NCBI GenBank assembly: GCA_964591605.1
Contig: CAZQEN010000354.1
Coordinates: forward strand, 1-7,766
Length of the DNA stretch: 7,766 nt
Source: CAYLLT01 sp964591605
Lineage (GTDB): Bacteria; Planctomycetota; Phycisphaerae; UBA1845; PWPN01
Direction: 5' to 3'
Numbering within the stretch: position 1 is the stretch's first letter; the number at the start of each line of letters is the position of its first letter. Made by a program: the position numbers and the translations under genes. The notes beneath the pieces were generated by a model. That model was not told the origin of the DNA and made no database searches. It saw only the letters and a program-made list of their open reading frames with translations. Positions 1 through 5,264 of the stretch are shown in pieces.

Positions 1-1
1 C

Positions 2-1366
2 TTCCCCGACCTGCACTACCTCGAGAAGAAGTACCACGACCAGCCCCTGGTCGTCATCGGCGTTCACTCCGGCAAATTCAGCCAGGAAAAGGACGCCCGG
101 AACATCCGCCAGGCGATCCTGCGACACAACATCGCCCACCCCGTCGCCGTCGACAGCGAATACGAGATCTGGAACGCCTACGGCGTCCACGCCTGGCCCA
201 CCCTCGTCGTGATCGACCCCGAGGGCTACGTGCTCGGCGGAGTCTCCGGTGAGGGCCACCGCGACACGCTCGACAAGGTCATCGCCGACCAGCTCAAAAA
301 GGGAAAAGAGAACGGCACGCTCGCCCCGCCCCTGACCTTCCGCCGCGAGCGTGAGTCGTTCAAATCAGGGGTTCTCGAGTTCCCCGGCAAGGTGCTCGCC
401 GACGCAAAGGGCCGGCGGCTTTTCATCGCCGACACCAACCACCACCGCGTCCTGGCCTGCGATCTGGACGGCGAGGTTCAACACATCATCGGAACCGGCG
501 CCATCGGCCCCAAAGACGGCCCATTCGATCAGGCTCAGTTCCATCAGCCACAGGGCCTTGCTCTCGCCCCGGATGGTAATACCCTCTATATTGCCGACAC
601 CGAGAACCACGCCGTCCGCGCCGCGAATCTCCAGGATCGAACCGTCGCCACCATCGCCGGCACCGGCCGACAGGCCCACGACTTCAATCCCGACGGCCCG
701 GCCGCCCAGGTCGATCTCAGCTCGCCCTGGGACCTCGCCCTCGTCGGCCCGCGGCTCTTCATCGCCAGCGCCGGCACGCACCAGATCTGGGTCATGGACC
801 TCGAGGCGAAGCGCGTGAAAGTCCACGCCGGCACCGGACGCGAGACCCGCACCGACGGCCCCAACGCCGCCGCCGCCTTCGCCCAGCCCTCAGGACTCGC
901 CACCGACGGGAACGTGCTCTACGTCGCTGATTCCGAGATCTCCACGATCCGCATCGTCGAAGCGCAGCCCGACGGCCGCACCAGCACGCTCGCCGGCAGC
1001 GGCGGCCTCTTCGACTTCGGCCGCCAGGACGCAGCAGGCGAGTCCGCCCGCTTCCAGCACCCCCTCGGCGTCGCCCTCCACGGCGAGGAGCTGTTCGTCG
1101 CCGACACGTTCAACCACCTCATCCGCCGCATCGACCTCAAGACCCGCCAGGTCACCACCTGGCTGGGCACCGGCCAACCCGACCCGGGCACGCCTGACCG
1201 GATCGGCCTTTACGAGCCAGGCGGCCTCAGCATCGCAGGCAACACCCTCTACGTCGCCGACACCAACCATCACCGCATCCTCGCCGCCGACCTCACGACG
1301 AAACAAGCCAGGCCCCTCGAAGTTCGAACGCCCGACACGAAGCCCGCACAACCCGATCCCCGATGA
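2..1366 (+). CDS. Thioredoxin-like / NHL-repeat protein (NHLRC2-like), 5' truncated
   Basis: The reading frame is open from base 2, so the gene begins before the window; 454 residues are visible. Residues 1-80 are the back half of a thioredoxin-like fold: a strand with LVVIGVHSGKF, then the cis-proline loop AWPTLVVIDPEG (Pro66). The redox CxxC segment expected just upstream lies outside the window. From about residue 110 there is a six-bladed NHL propeller; each blade carries a variant of ADTNHHRV (ADTNHHRV, ADTENHAV, ASAGTHQI, ADSEISTI, ADTFNHLI, ADTNHHRI), with IxGTG-type turns between blades. This order matches NHLRC2 and its bacterial homologues, whose biochemical role is poorly defined (inference: thiol redox or protein-interaction scaffold). 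The protein ends soon after blade six, so the extra C-terminal beta domain of animal NHLRC2 appears absent. A GTG at 209 is internal and is not a real start. Family assignment is confident, function is not. Confidence 0.9.
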   Translation, partial: FPDLHYLEKKYHDQPLVVIGVHSGKFSQEKDARNIRQAILRHNIAHPVAVDSEYEIWNAYGVHAWPTLVVIDPEGYVLGGVSGEGHRDTLDKVIADQLKKGKENGTLAPPLTFRRERESFKSGVLEFPGKVLADAKGRRLFIADTNHHRVLACDLDGEVQHIIGTGAIGPKDGPFDQAQFHQPQGLALAPDGNTLYIADTENHAVRAANLQDRTVATIAGTGRQAHDFNPDGPAAQVDLSSPWDLALVGPRLFIASAGTHQIWVMDLEAKRVKVHAGTGRETRTDGPNAAAAFAQPSGLATDGNVLYVADSEISTIRIVEAQPDGRTSTLAGSGGLFDFGRQDAAGESARFQHPLGVALHGEELFVADTFNHLIRRIDLKTRQVTTWLGTGQPDPGTPDRIGLYEPGGLSIAGNTLYVADTNHHRILAADLTTKQARPLEVRTPDTKPAQPDPR

Positions 1367-1511
1367 CCCCTTGCCGGCCGCGGGCATCCGCACGTGCACA
1401 TTGCGGAGAAATACCCAATTTGCCCGAAAAACCTCCGCGGACACTGCACTTTTCCGACTGATACACGGCGTGATGGCCGACCGCCGCTGGCGAGAGCCAC
1501 TCCCGCCCGGG

Positions 1512-1517
1512 TACAAT
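1512..1517 (+). promoter_or_regulatory. Possible -10 box (TACAAT) for the lyase gene
   Basis: TACAAT matches the sigma-70 -10 consensus at five of six positions and stands out in GC-rich DNA. It lies 82 bp before the lyase start. No convincing -35 hexamer is found 16-18 bp upstream, so this is a weak candidate. Nothing else is recognised in the 233-bp gap between the NHL gene and the lyase. Confidence 0.2.
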
Positions 1518-1588
1518 CACACCTGTCGCGGCGAGTGAATCCCCTCCGTGGTTTCCCGCCGTGCGTCTGCACCTGTGACGTGCAACCT

Positions 1589-1592
1589 GGAG
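1589..1592 (+). promoter_or_regulatory. Ribosome binding site (GGAG) of the lyase gene
   Basis: GGAG ends seven bases before the ATG at 1600. It supports that start over internal ATGs and contrasts with the deaminase and YgfK-like genes, which have no Shine-Dalgarno sequence. Confidence 0.6.
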
Positions 1593-1599
1593 TCCTCTC

Positions 1600-3045
1600 A
1601 TGCAACTCAAGCTCTCGAGTGGTCGGTCCATCCCTGTCGAAATGCACAAGGTCCGCGTCGTGCAGGCCATGCGCCTGCCGCCGATCGAGCACCGCCTCCG
1701 GGCGATCACCGAGGCCGGCTACAACACCTTCCTGCTCCGAACGCGCGACATCTTCCTCGACATGCTGACCGACAGCGGCACCAACGCGATGAGCGACAAC
1801 CAGCTCGCCGCGATGATGGTCAGCGACGACGCCTACGCCGGCGGCGAGAGCTTCTACAAGCTGGCCGACGCGGTCAAGGACGTGCTCGGCTTCCAGCACT
1901 GCCTGCCCGTGCACCAGGGCCGCGCCGCCGAACACCTCCTGGCCAAGGTCTTCATCAAGCCCGGCCAGGTCGTGCCCATGAACTATCATTTCACAACCAC
2001 CAAGGCCCATTTCGAGCTCGCCGGCGGCACCGTCCTCGAAATCTTCACCGACGAGGCGATGAAAACGGAAAGCACGCAGCCGTTCCGCGGAAACATCGAC
2101 CTGGCGAAACTCGAAGAGGCCATCCGCAAGTACGAGCCGCACCGCATCGCCTTCGTCCGCATGGAAGCGACGACCAATCTCATCGGCGGCCAGCCGTTCT
2201 CGCTGGAAAACCTCAAGGGCGTCAAAGCCATCGCCTCGAAGCACGGCATTCCCCTCGTCCTCGACGGCAGTCTCATCTCCGAGAACGCATATTTCATCAA
2301 AACGCGCGAGAAGGGCTACGCCGACAGGACGATCGCGGCGATCGTCAAGGAGATGATGGCCCAGGCCGACATCTTCTATCTCTCGGGCCGCAAGAGCGCC
2401 TGCGTCCGCGGCGGATTCATCGCCACCAACAACAAGAAGATGTTCGATCAGCTCCGGCCGTGGCTCCCCGTCTATGAGGGCTTCCTCACGTACGGCGGCA
2501 TGTCATCGAAGGAAATCGAGGCGATGGCCGTAGGCATCCGCGAGATGGTCGACATCGAAGTCGCCAGCAGCTCCGCCGACCTGATCCAGTATTTCGTCGA
2601 GAAGATGCTGGAGCTGGGCGTGCCCGCCGTCACCCCGCCCGGCGGCCTGGCCGGCCACGTGGACGCCCGCCGCTTCCTGCCGCATGTGCCGTCCCTTCAG
2701 TACACCGCCGGCGCGCTGAGCGCGGCGATCTACCTGGTCTCCGGCGCCCGGCCCATGGAACGCGGCACCATCTCGACCGACCGCGACAAGGACGGCAACG
2801 AGGTCGCCGCCGATCTCGAACTCGCCCGGCTGGCCGTCCCCCGCCGCGTCTACTCGGTGGCCCACATGGACTATGTGGCCGACCGGCTTGCCTGGCTCTA
2901 CAAGCACCGCGACCTCGTGGGCGGCCTGCGCTTCATCGAAGAGCCGCCCGTCCTGCGCTTCTTCATCGGCAAGCTCGAACCGATCGGCGACTGGAGCCGC
3001 AAACTCGTCGACGCCTTCAAGGCCGACTTCGGCCCCGATGCGTGA
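1600..3045 (+). CDS. PLP-dependent beta-eliminating lyase, tyrosine phenol-lyase/tryptophanase family
   Basis: The 481-residue protein aligns over its full length with tyrosine phenol-lyase (TPL; tyrosine to phenol, pyruvate and ammonia) and tryptophanase, which are about 455-470 residues. Compared from memory with Citrobacter TPL, it keeps the carboxylate site (Thr57, Ser59, Asn193, Arg410), catalytic Tyr79, the PLP phosphate loop QGR (106-108), the PLP-stacking Phe131 with Thr132, Asp222 for the pyridine nitrogen, and Lys265 as the Schiff-base lysine in SGRKSA. Met386 and Arg388 in PMERG, and Phe454, match phenol-site residues; tryptophanase has aliphatic residues at the first two. Oddities: the arginine contacting PLP O3' (Arg217 in TPL, within DATR) is Leu225, the lysine before the Schiff-base lysine is Arg264, and the GGH histidine is Leu350. 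The C-terminus is about 15 residues longer than in TPL. Closer to TPL than to tryptophanase; the actual substrate is uncertain. Confidence 0.85.
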   Translation: MQLKLSSGRSIPVEMHKVRVVQAMRLPPIEHRLRAITEAGYNTFLLRTRDIFLDMLTDSGTNAMSDNQLAAMMVSDDAYAGGESFYKLADAVKDVLGFQHCLPVHQGRAAEHLLAKVFIKPGQVVPMNYHFTTTKAHFELAGGTVLEIFTDEAMKTESTQPFRGNIDLAKLEEAIRKYEPHRIAFVRMEATTNLIGGQPFSLENLKGVKAIASKHGIPLVLDGSLISENAYFIKTREKGYADRTIAAIVKEMMAQADIFYLSGRKSACVRGGFIATNNKKMFDQLRPWLPVYEGFLTYGGMSSKEIEAMAVGIREMVDIEVASSSADLIQYFVEKMLELGVPAVTPPGGLAGHVDARRFLPHVPSLQYTAGALSAAIYLVSGARPMERGTISTDRDKDGNEVAADLELARLAVPRRVYSVAHMDYVADRLAWLYKHRDLVGGLRFIEEPPVLRFFIGKLEPIGDWSRKLVDAFKADFGPDA

Positions 3046-3077
3046 CCACGTGTCGCACAAAGAAAGAATCCGCAAAC

Positions 3078-3107
3078 CCGCCGCGCGGGCAGCGATCGCG
3101 CGGACGG
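3078..3107. terminator. Candidate bidirectional hairpin between convergent genes
   Basis: CCGCGCG (3081-3087) and CGCGCGG (3097-3103) form a perfect seven-pair stem around a nine-base loop. It can be extended by three pairs if one A (3104) is bulged. It lies in the 89-bp gap between the convergent lyase and sulfatase genes, where a shared terminator is expected. There is no T-tract on either side, so intrinsic termination is uncertain. Confidence 0.4.
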
Positions 3108-3134
3108 CGCAACACCATCGCCCCACCCCGCCGA

Positions 3135-4847
3135 TCACTGCCCCTCAATCCGGTACTCCGCGCTGACCTCCGGGCTCTCCAGGTACCCAAGCCGGATCGC
3201 CTTCGCCCGCAGCGTGCACGTCTTCTCAACCCGTACCGGCTCATGATAGAGACTCCAGTGCACCGCGCGGCCTGGGCCGGCCTGCGTCGTATACGCGATC
3301 GACGCCCCGTCCGTCTCGCACGTCATCTTCACCGTCACCGGTCCCTTTGAACTTCCGGATACGGGTGAAAGCGATGGCGCAGCCGTCGTCTCCCACTTCC
3401 CCCCCGGCCGCATGCGCTCTTTGAGCTCGTCTTCGGGCACCAGCCCCAGGTCGCCGGTTTCCTTCATCCACGCACCCAGCACCCCCCGCATGCGCTCGAG
3501 CACTGCCCGGTGCTCCGCCGAGCCGGCCAGGTTGTGGATCTCATGCGGATCAACGGTGATGTCGTAGAGCTCCTCCGGCGGCTTCTCGGGCAGGAAAAAC
3601 AGCCGCTGGGCCCCCTCGAGCTGGCCGTCCTTATTGAGCCTCCGCAATTCATGCATCGTCGGCATCAGCTCCATGTAATCGATGTACTGGGCGTACGGCC
3701 GGCCCGGCGTGAGGTTGCGGATGTACTTGTACCGCTTGTCGCGCACCGCACGGATGATGTCGTACGTCTCGTCCATCCGATCCCGGGCCGCAAAGATGTA
3801 CTCGCGCGGGGCCGCCTTCTGATCGCCCAGGAACGGCCAGCCCTGCATGTACCGCGGCACCGGAACTCCCGCCAGCGACAGCAGCGTTGCCCCCGCGTCG
3901 ATCATGCTGACCAGATCATCGCAGACCGTGCCCGCCCCGCGCCCGTCCGGCCAGCGGATGATGAGCGGGATGTGAATCCCCGAGTCATACACCCATCGCT
4001 TGGCCCGCGGCAGCCCCCGCCCGTGGTCTCCGTAGAAAAACACGATCGTCTTGTCCGCCAGTCCGTCCTCGTCAAGCTGCTTCAGAATTCCCGCCGCCTC
4101 CAGATCCATGGCCGTCACGAGGTCGTAGTAGCGGGCCCAGTCGTTGCGCACCACCGGCGTGTCCGGGTAGTACGGCGGAAGCCCCGCCTTGAGCGGATCG
4201 TGCCGATGTTCGGCCGGCACATTCTCCATGTGCCTGGCGAACCGTTCCGGCGGGCAGCGGATCTGGCTCTCGTGCGTCGTCGTGATGTTGAACACGGCAA
4301 AGAACGGCTGGCCGGGCCGGCGGCTGCGCCAGTGCGCCTGCGGGCTGCACTCATCCCACGCCGTGATGGGCGCATCGAAGTTGTAGTCGGTCTTGACGCG
4401 ATTCGTGCAGTAATACCCGGCCGCCCGAAGGTATTCCGTGAAGCATTTGACGTACGCCGGCGGAACACCCTTGGAACGCATGTGCAGCGTGCCGATCGTC
4501 GTCGGATACATGCAGGTGATGATCCCCGATCGGCTCGGCGCACAGACGCCCGCCACCGTGAACGCATTCGTATACCGCACGCCCTGCGCCGCCAGCTTGT
4601 CGAGGTTCGGCGTCCGCGCGTAGGCATCACCGTAGCAGCCCAGGTCCGGACTGGTATCCTCGCAGGTGATCCACAGGAAGTTCGGCCGCGCCCGTGCCGA
4701 TCCCGACTGGTCTGCCGCCGCCCGCGTCTCCGCTGCGGGCGCACCCGAGACCGCAGCAACCCTCCACAGGCAGACCAGCCCGCACCAACCCCACCTCAAC
4801 GCCCGGCTCCACAGCGTGTCCCGTACCGGCATTCCTGCATTCCTCAT
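3135..4847 (-). CDS. Secreted sulfatase (heparan N-sulfatase-like, S1 type) with C-terminal CHB_HEX_C-like domain
   Basis: The 570-residue protein has an export signal (basic start, hydrophobic residues about 18-34, probable cleavage near APA-AE at 36-40). NFLWITCEDTSPDLGCYGD (56-74) supplies the first metal acidic residues (Glu63, Asp64). CAPSR (102-106) is the Cys-type sulfatase signature whose Cys102 becomes formylglycine. YGDHGRGLPRAKRWVYDSG (272-290) supplies Asp274, His275 and a catalytic lysine. ELYDITVDPHEIHNLA (426-441) is the usual late sulfatase motif. These motifs resemble N-sulfoglucosamine sulfohydrolase-type enzymes that cut sulfate from polysaccharides. Residues about 500-567 form a separate beta domain (SIAYTTQ, TCTLRAKAI) like the C-terminal domain of chitobiases. 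The ATG at 4847 is chosen over an in-frame GTG at 4868 because GGGAG lies five bases before it. No maturation enzyme lies in the window; the substrate is unknown. Confidence 0.9.
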   Translation of the reverse strand: MRNAGMPVRDTLWSRALRWGWCGLVCLWRVAAVSGAPAAETRAAADQSGSARARPNFLWITCEDTSPDLGCYGDAYARTPNLDKLAAQGVRYTNAFTVAGVCAPSRSGIITCMYPTTIGTLHMRSKGVPPAYVKCFTEYLRAAGYYCTNRVKTDYNFDAPITAWDECSPQAHWRSRRPGQPFFAVFNITTTHESQIRCPPERFARHMENVPAEHRHDPLKAGLPPYYPDTPVVRNDWARYYDLVTAMDLEAAGILKQLDEDGLADKTIVFFYGDHGRGLPRAKRWVYDSGIHIPLIIRWPDGRGAGTVCDDLVSMIDAGATLLSLAGVPVPRYMQGWPFLGDQKAAPREYIFAARDRMDETYDIIRAVRDKRYKYIRNLTPGRPYAQYIDYMELMPTMHELRRLNKDGQLEGAQRLFFLPEKPPEELYDITVDPHEIHNLAGSAEHRAVLERMRGVLGAWMKETGDLGLVPEDELKERMRPGGKWETTAAPSLSPVSGSSKGPVTVKMTCETDGASIAYTTQAGPGRAVHWSLYHEPVRVEKTCTLRAKAIRLGYLESPEVSAEYRIEGQ

Positions 4848-4852
4848 GTCAA

Positions 4853-4857
4853 CTCCC
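4853..4857 (-). promoter_or_regulatory. Ribosome binding site (GGGAG) fixing the sulfatase start
   Basis: Read on the minus strand, GGGAG is followed by TTGAC and then ATG. The five-base spacing decides for the ATG at 4847 over the upstream in-frame GTG at 4868, which sits in the edge of the heptamer array. Confidence 0.65.
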
Positions 4858-4869
4858 AGAATCCCCACG

Positions 4870-4980
4870 CTCGGATCCCAGATCCCATCTCAGCTCTCAA
4901 ATCTCGAATCTCAAATCTCAGATCTCAACTCTCCGGTCTCAGATCTGTGATTGTCGGATCTTCCATCTCAACACTCAGCA
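4870..4980. repeat. Degenerate heptamer array, consensus CTCAAAT
   Basis: About fourteen tandem seven-base units can be read: CTCGGAT, CCCAGAT, a five-base slip, CTCAGCT, CTCAAAT, CTCGAAT, CTCAAAT, CTCAGAT, CTCAACT, CTCCGGT, CTCAGAT, CTGTGAT, an eight-base unit, CTTCCAT, CTCAACA and CTCAGCA. The centre (4896-4930) is best conserved and both flanks decay. It lies directly upstream of the sulfatase start. The units resemble those at 7603-7676, so this looks like one family of heptanucleotide repeats, comparable in form to the short tandem heptamer repeats of cyanobacteria. Confidence 0.75.
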
Positions 4981-5085
4981 CCCCGCGCCCCCCTCGACCG
5001 CCCGCCCCCGCTCGACCGCCATCTTATCGCCAGACGGCCACCTCCGCCGCTCAGGCCGCGGGTCCGTGGTTTTTGGGGCGGGGTG

Positions 5086-5132
5086 GCACGGGCAGCGTCG
5101 GCTTCGCGCAGCGAAGGCGACGCTGCCCGTGC
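5086..5132. repeat. 47-bp near-perfect inverted repeat, REP/MITE-like
   Basis: The arms 5086-5107 and 5111-5132 are each 22 bases and match as inverted copies at 21 of 22 positions, with a three-base loop. The outer part reads GCACGGGCAGCGTCG on the left and CGACGCTGCCCGTGC on the right. The near-identity points to strong selection or recent arrival. It lies between divergent promoters, so it is not placed as a gene terminator. It resembles dispersed palindromic intergenic elements; copy number in the genome cannot be judged here. Confidence 0.7.
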
Positions 5133-5147
5133 GAGCCTCCCCATGAG

Positions 5148-5179
5148 CAGAATGCATTCGCATCGGCCAATGCATTCTG
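5148..5179. promoter_or_regulatory. Operator-like dyad with two AATGCATT palindromes
   Basis: CAGAATGCATT (5148-5158) and AATGCATTCTG (5169-5179) are perfect inverted copies around a ten-base spacer. Each arm holds the self-palindrome AATGCATT (5151-5158 and 5169-5176), so the two octamers are also direct repeats 18 bp apart. This AT-containing symmetry in GC-rich DNA, about 85-115 bp before the deaminase start, suggests a binding site for a dimeric regulator. The other reading is a hairpin belonging to the adjacent repeat. Confidence 0.45.
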
Positions 5180-5229
5180 TCCATGCCGTCCCGCCGATTC
5201 AGTCACGGACCCTCAGGCCGCCGCGGTAA

Positions 5230-5257
5230 TTGAACGCCCTCGATTTCCCGCTAGACT
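5230..5257 (+). promoter_or_regulatory. Candidate sigma-70 promoter of the deaminase gene (leaderless geometry)
   Basis: TTGAAC (5230-5235) and TAGACT (5252-5257) are separated by 16 bp; each matches its consensus at four of six positions. Seven bases separate TAGACT from the ATG at 5265, so transcription would begin at or next to the start codon. There is no Shine-Dalgarno sequence before this ATG, consistent with a leaderless mRNA. Confidence 0.4.
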
Positions 5258-5264
5258 CACCGCC

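Larger units (their letters stand above)
4848..5264. other. Divergent intergenic region without a credible gene
   Basis: These 417 bases separate the divergent sulfatase and deaminase genes. Open frames crossing them are low-complexity (Leu/Ser/Gln-rich from the heptamer array, Arg/Pro-rich afterwards) and match no protein family I know. The region contains a heptamer array (4870-4980), a 47-bp inverted repeat (5086-5132), an AATGCATT dyad (5148-5179) and a candidate promoter (5230-5257). The stretch 4981-5085 is C-rich on the + strand, then G-rich, with nothing recognised. Confidence 0.8.

Noticed and set aside
1367..1599. Leader peptide or attenuator ahead of the lyase, as in tna operons
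   Set aside because: No short frame with tryptophan or tyrosine codons followed by a hairpin could be identified; only a weak -10 and the ribosome binding site are supported.
1270..2244. Long minus-strand frame overlapping the NHL and lyase genes
   Set aside because: It is antisense to two well-supported genes and its Asp/Glu/Ala/Val-rich product shows no recognisable motif; typical of a high-GC shadow frame.
4848..4868. Upstream GTG start for the sulfatase at 4868
   Set aside because: It has no ribosome binding site of its own, and GGGAG is ideally placed for the ATG at 4847. The seven extra residues precede a normal signal peptide.
4870..4980. CRISPR array
   Set aside because: The period is seven bases with no spacers and no longer repeats, so it is a degenerate tandem repeat.
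5060..5092. Possible G-quadruplex upstream of the 47-bp palindrome
   Set aside because: Runs of three or more G are present, but a loop of about twelve bases separates the first from the rest, and only three good runs remain within normal loop limits.
3510..5264. Long + strand open frame running into the deaminase gene
   Set aside because: From 3510 to about 4850 it is antisense to a sulfatase with full signature motifs and translates to low-complexity arginine-rich sequence. From there to 5264 it crosses repeats. The deaminase fold begins at the ATG at 5265.
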